Positions 1 through 7,439 of a stretch of 10,495 bases of DNA are shown in pieces; positions within the stretch are counted from its first letter, which is position 1; the number at the start of each line of letters is the position of its first letter. Source of the stretch: Glaciecola sp964446865 (lineage in GTDB: Bacteria > Pseudomonadota > Gammaproteobacteria > Enterobacterales > Alteromonadaceae); contig CAYURD010000127.1 in assembly GCA_964446865.1 (NCBI GenBank), forward strand, positions 1-10,495, in the 5' to 3' direction. A program made the position numbers and the translations under genes. The notes under the pieces were generated by a model. It saw only the letters and a list, made by a program, of their open reading frames with translations, searched no databases and was not told the DNA's origin.

Positions 1-8
1 CTTGATCG

Positions 9-3000
9 CTACTCACTTTGGTTAGAAGGCATAGCCCCTTTAAAACTCGTCAAATTTCGCATCAACAAAGACACCAAACCAAGTGCCGCGGTAGCGGTTG
101 CCAATATTGATTGTATGGACTGTCCTGTGGCGACCACAATAAGCGCCAGCAAGACCAAAATAGTGACAAAAATCGGAATACGAATTAACTTCCAAGTGTG
201 ATTTTTAGATGCTTGTAGCCACGATTGGAAACGTGCTTGTGATTCTGCCGTCAAAATAAAGCGTTTAAAGCTCTCATTCACGACAAACCAACCTGAGTCT
301 CGATACACATAACCTCGCTTTACGAGCGAATGTAAGGTGCGTGCATTGGCTGGATTGACCACCGAATCTTGCGCCAATTGGAATAACAACAAGCGCTCGG
401 CAATAGTACACAATGACCATTTATAGCGATAATAAGCGGTGCATTGGTCACTAAAACACTGCACAATTTGATCGGGTTTCCACGTGTTATCAAGACTTTC
501 TTGTATCTCTTGTGGCGTCATTTTGTCTGCATCTGCACCGAGTAGCGTTGCGGTTAGGACTTTTCCTTTTTGGGCTAGTTCTGGCCAGCCTTGTGTTTCA
601 TAGACAAAGGTTTGATAAGCACTTGGGTCGTTTTCAAGTCTGACTTTTGGTTGGGTATAACACATTACAAAATTGATATAGCGCCTTAAAAAGAGTGACC
701 AAGCAAGAGATTCGTCGGCTGGCAGTGTGTAAAGTGCGTCTTCGTCATTAATGTCCATACAGTCGTTAAACTGGATAAGCACGTCTACATCGCACAACAA
801 AATAACCGAGATTTCTTTCTTATCATGTAGTTCTTTTATAAAGCTGCGAGCATTGTTTCGAAGCTGCTTATTCGATACTAGCTTTTCAAAATTATTGAGT
901 ACGAGAACTCTATGCTCACCTTTATTCTCGGCATTTACGTCAGACAACACTGGTGAGTCGTCTTCTATACCAATAAGCCAAGAAATAATGTCTAGTTTAG
1001 TCTCACTCTCTCGCATTAACGAGATATTTGCGATATCAAAAGCGCGAGATCCCAATACCTGCAAATCCTGTTGCATCGCAAGGTAACTCATAATTTCAGG
1101 TTGATCAGGTTGAATAATCTGTAAGCGAGCCCCTTGCTTTGTTAAATGCTTTTGCAAGAACGAAGTGAAAGGCACACCTGCTGTGTCAGCATTAGGATTA
1201 TCGGGCAAATGTTCACCCATGATGCCATGCACAATAGCTCTTCGCACAAATAATAAAGTGAGTGTAAACAGCAAAATCAGCAGCCCGCTCACTAATATCA
1301 CTTTGTTTTGCAGGGCATGTAAAAAGAAGCTATTAGTATTGTATTGGATATAAGATGGCTTTTGTTCAAGTTGCGCAAACTGGTACAAGTCTTCGCTTAA
1401 ACTACCGCCAAAAGATTGGGTGCGAATAAGGCGATTAAAGAGTGGGTCTACATGTAAATCTGTTTTAATAAATAGATTACTGTCTTCTTGTTTATCTTCT
1501 TTAAAGTCAATCCACGCCAATCTATTACAGCTTAACAGCACACATCTTGCACTCGGTAAATCAATCCCTTTTAGATTATCGACAATCTTATAGCCCGATG
1601 AATCTGCACCAACCAGCGTGAAATAATCATGCAAAGCCGCAAGATGCACTTTTTCTTGCTTCTCGATATGAGAAGACTGGTGAAACGCTTGAACCTTTAG
1701 CAAATATTGGTTGGCCGCATTAATAATTAAGACACCTGGCACCATTGCAAAAAACCAGATAAAGACGCTTAAATAAAATACGTAGCGGTAGGTATATCTA
1801 AACGACGAATGATGAGACGAAAATAAGGTGTTACGCACTCGTTGATTAAAACCAGCAAATAACTGAGGTTGGCCAAAACCAATGCGAGCAATGACAAAGA
1901 ATATTAAGCCAAAAATAGCAAAACCAAGGCTAACAGCATTGTCGAAAGTAAAGCTTTGTAAACTCATTTCACTGGCAAAATAAATAGCAAACAACAAACT
2001 TAAAGCCGCGAACGGCAGCATTGGATGAGTCCATACATGCGCCCTTTTGGGTTTTTCACCAAACGCATGATTGAACACGAAGATATAATAGGCCAGCAAA
2101 CCAAGCCACAAGGCAAGTCTTGCACTTAAATCTACAACCACTCCCATGCTGCCTAAACACAAGAAAATGCCTGCAAACATAAACATACCGCAATTAGAAT
2201 AGCTGCGCTGTCGTTCGGGGCAAAATGAAATTAACCTTGTCCAAGAGTCTTGATTAGTGCCGTAGCGACTCCACAAGAATAAAATGAGCAAAACCTGAAC
2301 AAACAAATAAATGGCGAGTAAAAAAGTCCATAAACTGGTTGATTCAAGGTCTTTCAAATCATAAAAAACAACTAACTTCCATGGCACGACATCATGAATA
2401 CTGCCGCCCACAAAACTATGTTTAGCATTACGATATGTTGCGTTAAAGACCACCGTATCATTCGTGTTTGTGAGGCTGTTCATCAACAAATCGATACTAC
2501 GATTGTTGTTGGTTTCGACCAATATATTTTCGGCCAAACTGCGGTCTTGATTGCTATGAAACAAGACCTGACCATCCTTATCAAATACCGCGTAACCAAA
2601 GTTTTTAGGTAGTACCCTGTCAAAGAAGGTCCGCAGCTTAATACTGATACTTTTTACATTATGATGAAACGGCATGACGTAATTAGCATCTTTAAAATCA
2701 GCAAACGAGAATTGTGTAGATAGCCGTCCGTCACTAACATTTTTAATCCGCTGAATAAAAAGATTACCTTGTGCATTACATTCAGACAAAAACTTAGGCT
2801 GAGCCGACCACAAATCGCAATTTATCGCTCGCTGAAAGTATTCACGATGAGATAACGAGAAGTCAGTAAAGTTAAAGGTTTCATGACCAATACGCTGTAT
2901 TGCCTCTCGCTCAGTTGGAAAGGCCTGGCGAGTGGGTATTAGTCCTGCGCTATTAATTCTAAATGCACTCTCGGCAAAGGCATTGACTTGTTTATTGCCA

Positions 3001-4403
3001 TACATCGCTAAATCTAGCGAATAACGCAAGTTTTCATTCACACAGTTTTCGCTAGTGACTGTCGCGCCTGATGAAAATCCACGAGATTCGTTTGCATTGA
3101 CTTGCAAATACTTACAGCTTTGTCGGTTATCAGGGTCAATTGTATTAGTGAATACACTTTCCGACTGCAGGCTAGCGACTTTTTCAATCTCATTTTTGAA
3201 GTCTTGTTGAATATGACTAAACAGATTTTGTGACTGCGCAAGCGTGCTGTTTTTAAGGTAATCGTAAAAGAACTGATGGGTAATAGTGATGCTAATTAAG
3301 CCCAGTAATAAAAAACACCCCGTAAAAAACAAATTGATATCCGAACGAGTAAAGTGCTCTTGTGTCGCGGTAAAGCGTAGTTTGAGGATAGGGATAATAG
3401 CGGTTAGCCCAATCAGTACAATCATGATCCACAAGCCCGCATTTGGATTTACCGATAAATTGGTCAGTCTAAATTCATTTAAGGCAACAAAGCCAAGCAA
3501 AAAATGCGTATCTTGCCCGCCAGCAGCACTCCCGATGTTGGCAGGTTGAATAAATATACGGTACTGGATACCGCCAATCACCCGGTCTATGGTGCCACTG
3601 TAACTTGGTAGTACTTCGTCTTTAACGCCCTCTTCTTTTTGTTGGTTATACAAGGCAGTCAGTATTTTTTTAACCGATGTAAATTCTAAATCGGCGGTGT
3701 CGGTTGAGTTTTCAAAAAAGAATTTACGCGCTTTTACTTTGCCGTATTTATCGGCAAGCACAATAAATGGGAACGATAAAACCTGTTCCGGAATAAGATC
3801 AGATGTGGGTATTTGAGTAACATTGACACTAAAAGAACAATTGGGCTTATCGCTATTACATTCACTGAGTATTGGAGGTTTCACAAAAACGGTCTCATCA
3901 TTTGTGAATGAGATAACACGAGCACCTTGATTTTGAGGTGAGTTGACTAAAGCATTAGTGCTTAGCTTGTCGGGGTTTTCAAATAAGGTTTGAACATCTT
4001 TTTTTGTGGTAATAATATTGCGAAGTGCTCGACTCTCTCTCGCACGATTAGTCACCGACACCATTTCGCTGCGATTCGCACCATCGCTACTCTCGTAACT
4101 TCCGGTTTGTAGATTAAGGATTTTATCGCCACAACCCTCTTTGCTGCTTTCATCACAAACAGCTTCTGATTGATTCACTTGATTGCTATTGCGAATGTTC
4201 AGTAAAACAGTGCTTATTTTTACAAATTGGGTGTAACCGCTTGTTACCTCGTTAGCGACACTGTTTAATTCTCTGAAGTGTAATTGATTTTGGTAATCTT
4301 CGTTTTTCTTGATGTTAAAAAAGTAAAGACCGCTCACTATCGCAAGGGCAAGAAACACCACCACAGTAAAAACGAGCATGCTGGAGATTTTGTTTTTAGT
4401 CAT
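9..4403 (-). CDS. Giant multipass sensor-like membrane protein with two Cache-like domains and a degenerate STAND/AAA-type cytoplasmic region
   Basis: 1464 aa, function unknown. Hydrophobicity read by eye gives about 12 TM helices (near residues 8-29, 324-342, 356-376, 692-712, 738-757, 759-779, 795-811, 823-842, 874-895, 1034-1053, 1405-1427, 1430-1447). With an inside N-terminus this puts 30-323, 377-691 and 896-1033 in the periplasm and 1054-1404 in the cytoplasm; Arg/Lys-rich loops agree. Segment 2 looks like a double Cache domain (FSLSHREYFQRA at 515-526, AVFDKDGQVLFHS at 605-617, PWKLVVFYD at 674-682); segment 1 is a weaker Cache match. The cytoplasmic part has NTPase-like strand order, but QPDQPEIMS replaces a P-loop and VLVLNNFE a Walker B. 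Residues about 1335-1385 resemble a winged helix. No kinase, GGDEF or methyl-acceptor output is seen. The ATG is preceded by GGGAG at good spacing. The gene is complete, ending in TAG. It may be a ligand-sensing pseudo-NTPase receptor or scaffold (inference). Confidence 0.85.
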   Translation of the reverse strand: MTKNKISSMLVFTVVVFLALAIVSGLYFFNIKKNEDYQNQLHFRELNSVANEVTSGYTQFVKISTVLLNIRNSNQVNQSEAVCDESSKEGCGDKILNLQTGSYESSDGANRSEMVSVTNRARESRALRNIITTKKDVQTLFENPDKLSTNALVNSPQNQGARVISFTNDETVFVKPPILSECNSDKPNCSFSVNVTQIPTSDLIPEQVLSFPFIVLADKYGKVKARKFFFENSTDTADLEFTSVKKILTALYNQQKEEGVKDEVLPSYSGTIDRVIGGIQYRIFIQPANIGSAAGGQDTHFLLGFVALNEFRLTNLSVNPNAGLWIMIVLIGLTAIIPILKLRFTATQEHFTRSDINLFFTGCFLLLGLISITITHQFFYDYLKNSTLAQSQNLFSHIQQDFKNEIEKVASLQSESVFTNTIDPDNRQSCKYLQVNANESRGFSSGATVTSENCVNENLRYSLDLAMYGNKQVNAFAESAFRINSAGLIPTRQAFPTEREAIQRIGHETFNFTDFSLSHREYFQRAINCDLWSAQPKFLSECNAQGNLFIQRIKNVSDGRLSTQFSFADFKDANYVMPFHHNVKSISIKLRTFFDRVLPKNFGYAVFDKDGQVLFHSNQDRSLAENILVETNNNRSIDLLMNSLTNTNDTVVFNATYRNAKHSFVGGSIHDVVPWKLVVFYDLKDLESTSLWTFLLAIYLFVQVLLILFLWSRYGTNQDSWTRLISFCPERQRSYSNCGMFMFAGIFLCLGSMGVVVDLSARLALWLGLLAYYIFVFNHAFGEKPKRAHVWTHPMLPFAALSLLFAIYFASEMSLQSFTFDNAVSLGFAIFGLIFFVIARIGFGQPQLFAGFNQRVRNTLFSSHHSSFRYTYRYVFYLSVFIWFFAMVPGVLIINAANQYLLKVQAFHQSSHIEKQEKVHLAALHDYFTLVGADSSGYKIVDNLKGIDLPSARCVLLSCNRLAWIDFKEDKQEDSNLFIKTDLHVDPLFNRLIRTQSFGGSLSEDLYQFAQLEQKPSYIQYNTNSFFLHALQNKVILVSGLLILLFTLTLLFVRRAIVHGIMGEHLPDNPNADTAGVPFTSFLQKHLTKQGARLQIIQPDQPEIMSYLAMQQDLQVLGSRAFDIANISLMRESETKLDIISWLIGIEDDSPVLSDVNAENKGEHRVLVLNNFEKLVSNKQLRNNARSFIKELHDKKEISVILLCDVDVLIQFNDCMDINDEDALYTLPADESLAWSLFLRRYINFVMCYTQPKVRLENDPSAYQTFVYETQGWPELAQKGKVLTATLLGADADKMTPQEIQESLDNTWKPDQIVQCFSDQCTAYYRYKWSLCTIAERLLLFQLAQDSVVNPANARTLHSLVKRGYVYRDSGWFVVNESFKRFILTAESQARFQSWLQASKNHTWKLIRIPIFVTILVLLALIVVATGQSIQSILATATAALGLVSLLMRNLTSFKGAMPSNQSE

Positions 4404-4429
4404 TATTGCTCCCTGCCTTCACCCTTATT

Positions 4430-4461
4430 GGAATATATTCCTAAGGACAAAGCTTTGCTAA
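4430..4461 (-). promoter_or_regulatory. Candidate promoter and palindrome upstream of the giant membrane gene
   Basis: Read on the minus strand, TTAGCA (4456-4461) and TATATT (4432-4437) are separated by 18 bp and would start transcription a short distance before the GGGAG ribosome site and ATG at 4403. The -10 box lies inside a perfect 12-bp palindrome, GGAATATATTCC (4430-4441), flanked by CCTTA and TAAGG. A second perfect palindrome, CAAAGCTTTG, lies at 4448-4457. A repressor site over the -10 box would fit, but this rests on pattern alone and no regulator is identified. Confidence 0.35.
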
Positions 4462-4546
4462 AAATAGACGGCAGCTAGATGAACAACAAAAGCATGTTAA
4501 CTGGTTGATGAGTTTAGAATATTCTTTGTGATTGGAGATATCAAGT

Positions 4547-4636
4547 GATATCAAGGGGTCAGAGTCATTGAAAATTCATTTCTTTGGAATTTGGCACTTA
4601 AGTGGTGGATTTCAATGACTCTGACCCCTTGATATC
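4547..4636. repeat. 90-bp palindromic element with perfect 27-bp inverted ends (REP/MITE-like)
   Basis: The arms at 4547-4573 and 4610-4636 are exact reverse complements over 27 bp, with core GGGGTCAGAGTCATTGAA, separated by 36 bp. The spacer holds the perfect palindrome CACTTAAGTG (4595-4604), and AAATTC/GAATTT (4572-4577, 4587-4592) could form an inner stem. The 9-bp outer end GATATCAAG also occurs just outside, at 4537-4545. The right arm is coding: it supplies residues 770-778 of the GGDEF/EAL protein, and that gene's stop codon lies in the spacer. I recall GGGGTCAGAGT-type palindromes near REP-associated (Y1-type) transposases in marine gamma-proteobacteria, but no transposase is present here and I could not search. 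It could also act as an mRNA hairpin; there is no T-run for a standard terminator. Confidence 0.8.
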
Positions 4637-6943
4637 CTTTTCATTCTTTTCGCCGACTAGCAAACGCTCAAAATCAACCATGGCGATGGGTTTAGATTTC
4701 CAGAAGCCTTGGTATTTATCGATATTCATCAGTTTTAATATCTCAAACTGTTCATCGGTTTCAACGCCTTCGGCTGTGACGCTTAGGCCTAGATCATTGG
4801 CCATAGAGGATATTGCCGAGCAGAGTTTTCGAGACGATTCGTCATCTTCAATGCCTTTTATAAAATCTCTGTCGATTTTTAAAGCGCTAAATTTCGTTTC
4901 TTTCAAATAACTTAAGCTGCTATAGCCAACACCAAAGTCGTCTATTGCAGTTTGCACGCCCATGTCTGCAAATTCTTGGATGTTATATTTTACTAATTCA
5001 AGATCATCGGCAAACACACGTTCTGTCAGCTCTAAAATAATTGAGTCACCCTTAAGTGAATGCTTATCTAACAAACGTCTTAACTCAAACACCAAGTCGT
5101 CGCTATTGATTTGGCGATACGACACATTGACTGACATCACAAGTTCGTCGTATCCCATCAAGTGCCATTTTTTTAAAGCACAAAGTGCTTGGTCAAGTAC
5201 CCAAAGTCCAATGGGCACAATCAGACCGTTTTCTTCACTTAATGGAATAAATTCGTTAGGAGAGACAAACCCCATATCGAAGTGATGCCATCTTACCAAG
5301 GCTTCTGCAGCACAAATATCACCATCGCTGTTATACATCGGTTGAAATAGCAGCGTAAGCTCGTTGCGCGCAATGGCAAAATGTAACTCACTGCCCAATC
5401 TAATCTGCCTTTTCATATCATCGTCGTGATCGGCGTTGTAGAACTGATAATTTCCTCTGCCTTTACCTTTTGCCTTATACATAGCAATATCGGCTTTTTG
5501 AATCAAATCATCTGCACTGCTAGCGTCTTGTGGGTAAAATGCAAGGCCAACACTAGAGCCTACGACATATTCAGCCTCTGCATCTTTAATTGGCGTCGCT
5601 AATAATGCTTGAATAGCTTTAACGCTCTGCCCAGCATCATCGTCTGGACCTATACCGTCAAACATAAACACGAATTCATCGCCACCAAATCTGCCAATAT
5701 AATCGTTATTTTTCATTTGCGATTGCAAGCGTTTTGCGACTTCTCGTAATACTCTATCGCCAGCTTGATGGCCTTGCACGTCGTTGACGTTCTTGAATCG
5801 GTCAAGGTCAAAAAAAGCAACAGCAAACGCCGATTCATTTCGCTTTGCCACATCAATCATTTCATTCAAATGTTCTTGAATCGATAATCGATTAGGAAGC
5901 TTTGTTAAATAATCATAACGCGCCAGGTACGAAAGTTTGGATTCGTAGTTTTTGCGTTCGCTTATGTCTTCGAAGGTAAGCAAAAAGTGAATTTTATCGT
6001 TTTCATCCACTATCCGAATAATCGAATACTCAACCCATAGGGTGCCGCCTTTGTGGAGTGTGATATGCTTTTCTATTGATTCGAGGCCTCGCGTGTTCTC
6101 GACTGAGTCAGCATTATCAAGTTCTTCATTAATTTGTTCTAAACCTTGAGAACAAAGCTCTTTTATATTACGCCCATCTAAGTCCTTAAACTCGAATGTA
6201 CGATGGGCTTTCGCATTTGCTCTTTCAATTACGCCTTGGTTGTTAATCATAATAACGCTTTGCGCTTTTGAATTGAACACACCTAAAAAGAGCTTACTTT
6301 CGAAGGAGGCAACTTTTAATGCCCGTTGCAGATGTTCCATTTTTTCATTTAATGTGAAGTAATAAATCAACATAATCAAAGTAAAAATGGTAAGTGACAT
6401 AAAACGCGTAAAAAAGGTGTACGCAACGTCATCATCTTGAGTGAGAATATTCACCGTATCAGGGAACACGGCAAAATAAATCGTCCCTAATAAACAAAGA
6501 ATGTAGAAGAATATTTGACCACGCCAACCCAATGTGCCACCAGCAAGGATCGGGAACATAAATATCCATGCAAAGTGCGGATTGTCTATTCCACCCACAA
6601 TTGAGATGTTTATGAGGTGGATCATCAGCATACAAAACAGGAGAATGCCTGCCGAACGCGGAATGTTTTCGGTTTTATACAGCAAAAATAGATTGGCGAT
6701 GATAATGCTAATGGCAAAGAAATGAGCAAAAATAATAAACGCAGGCATGACATCGTAAACGCCCACAAACGTAAACACCAATACTATGCAATACACAACA
6801 CTTGTTATGTTTACAATAGACAATAACTTAGAACTGCGCGCTTCGATAAAGAAGTTCGCAAAAGGGCCTCGTTTTTTTGCTAAATCTTCAGACAAAGGAG
6901 TTCCCAATAAATAATCGTAAAAACATGCTAACGGTTTATGCAA
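4598..6943 (-). CDS. Membrane-bound PAS-GGDEF-EAL protein (c-di-GMP cyclase/phosphodiesterase)
   Basis: 781 aa, predicted to make and/or break cyclic di-GMP at the inner membrane. In order: about six TM helices (near 40-61, 67-88, 97-115, 124-136, 142-160, 176-197), a PAS domain (about 215-335), GGDEF (about 340-500) and EAL (about 515-762). GGDEF is intact at 420-424 with metal-site Asp379. The product-inhibition I-site reads KNND (411-414), not RxxD. The EAL set looks complete: E547-A-L, Asn606, Glu638/Glu641, D668-D669-F-G, Lys689, Glu725, Glu728 and Gln745. An active phosphodiesterase is therefore likely; net activity cannot be told from sequence. The TM3-TM4 loop has GGIDNPH (117-123), like the RegB quinone-site motif. 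The start is TTG with a stop codon two codons upstream and only a weak ribosome site, so a later non-ATG start is possible. The last residues are encoded by the palindromic repeat. Confidence 0.93.
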   Translation of the reverse strand: MHKPLACFYDYLLGTPLSEDLAKKRGPFANFFIEARSSKLLSIVNITSVVYCIVLVFTFVGVYDVMPAFIIFAHFFAISIIIANLFLLYKTENIPRSAGILLFCMLMIHLINISIVGGIDNPHFAWIFMFPILAGGTLGWRGQIFFYILCLLGTIYFAVFPDTVNILTQDDDVAYTFFTRFMSLTIFTLIMLIYYFTLNEKMEHLQRALKVASFESKLFLGVFNSKAQSVIMINNQGVIERANAKAHRTFEFKDLDGRNIKELCSQGLEQINEELDNADSVENTRGLESIEKHITLHKGGTLWVEYSIIRIVDENDKIHFLLTFEDISERKNYESKLSYLARYDYLTKLPNRLSIQEHLNEMIDVAKRNESAFAVAFFDLDRFKNVNDVQGHQAGDRVLREVAKRLQSQMKNNDYIGRFGGDEFVFMFDGIGPDDDAGQSVKAIQALLATPIKDAEAEYVVGSSVGLAFYPQDASSADDLIQKADIAMYKAKGKGRGNYQFYNADHDDDMKRQIRLGSELHFAIARNELTLLFQPMYNSDGDICAAEALVRWHHFDMGFVSPNEFIPLSEENGLIVPIGLWVLDQALCALKKWHLMGYDELVMSVNVSYRQINSDDLVFELRRLLDKHSLKGDSIILELTERVFADDLELVKYNIQEFADMGVQTAIDDFGVGYSSLSYLKETKFSALKIDRDFIKGIEDDESSRKLCSAISSMANDLGLSVTAEGVETDEQFEILKLMNIDKYQGFWKSKPIAMVDFERLLVGEKNEKDIKGSESLKSTT

Positions 6944-7086
6944 GTGTTATCGGCTAGGCGCTTATTAAATCAAGAGCACTCTATAAAAAATACGATCAAA
7001 TGAAGTGCTACACTCATGCTTTAGTGTCAACATTCTTTACAATATAGATGCTAATTTAAAAATAAACACTATATATCATAGACTTA

Positions 7087-7117
7087 TTGACAAAGGCATA
7101 GTATCCGCCAATAAATA
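7087..7117 (+). promoter_or_regulatory. Possible promoter in the AT-rich gap before the small hypothetical gene
   Basis: A consensus -35 hexamer TTGACA (7087-7092) is followed by a poor -10 candidate (AATAAA at 17 bp or TAAATA at 19 bp). It lies about 60-65 bp before the ATG at 7179. The surrounding gap (6944-7178) is AT-rich and shows only weak 5-6 bp inverted repeats, for example AGCACT/AGTGCT at 6975-6980 and 7004-7009. I saw no convincing promoter for the minus-strand GGDEF/EAL gene in it. Confidence 0.3.
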
Positions 7118-7178
7118 GCATATCGTTTTAAATCGCTTTATACTCTCGGTTGGTTTTAATAGCTCTCACCTAACAAGG

Positions 7179-7439
7179 ATGATGGTTAGCAGTGCCAAAG
7201 TTTATTTTGCAACGCTAGATGGTCGTTATATATTCGCAGGCCCTGTTTTTGATACCGAGCTAAGCGCAAACATTGTCAATCATCAAGAAGAGCAAATAAA
7301 CGCTCAGTTAGATAATGACGTTATCTTTACAAAAGTATCTTTATTGCAGAGCATATTACACAGCGTTCATATATGTGCCATGAAATCCCAACGGCAACAA
7401 GCGCTTCATGCTTGCTTGCGCAATTGGCCCCGCAGATAA
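7179..7439 (+). CDS. Small hypothetical protein, possibly a remnant, overlapping the oxygenase gene tail to tail
   Basis: 86 aa; I do not recognise it. The first 59 codons fill a region with no other gene, and their codon choice looks like that of the neighbours. They encode a mixed polar/hydrophobic chain with no signal peptide, TM helix or cysteine. The last 27 codons run antisense into the 3' end of the oxygenase gene (84-bp convergent overlap) and look like read-through sequence, becoming Arg/Gln/Cys-rich. AAGG abuts the first ATG (7179), and AAGGA lies only 2 nt before the second ATG (7182), so the ribosome site is poorly spaced. A weak promoter candidate lies upstream. It could be a real small gene, a decayed 5' fragment of a longer one, or chance. 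Confidence 0.4.
   Translation: MMVSSAKVYFATLDGRYIFAGPVFDTELSANIVNHQEEQINAQLDNDVIFTKVSLLQSILHSVHICAMKSQRQQALHACLRNWPRR

Noticed and set aside
751..1086. Plus-strand open frames inside the large receptor gene (also 1165-1353, 2394-2612, 3286-3549, 4284-4478)
   Set aside because: They are antisense to a long, well-supported gene, match no family and lack good ribosome sites.
4547..4636. 27-bp inverted repeat as an ordinary intrinsic terminator
   Set aside because: There is no T-run on either side, the loop is 36 nt, and the arm contains coding sequence. A repeat element explains it better, though it may still affect the mRNA end.
4602..5285. Plus-strand open frames antisense to the EAL domain
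   Set aside because: The opposite strand carries every EAL catalytic motif; these are shadows of it.
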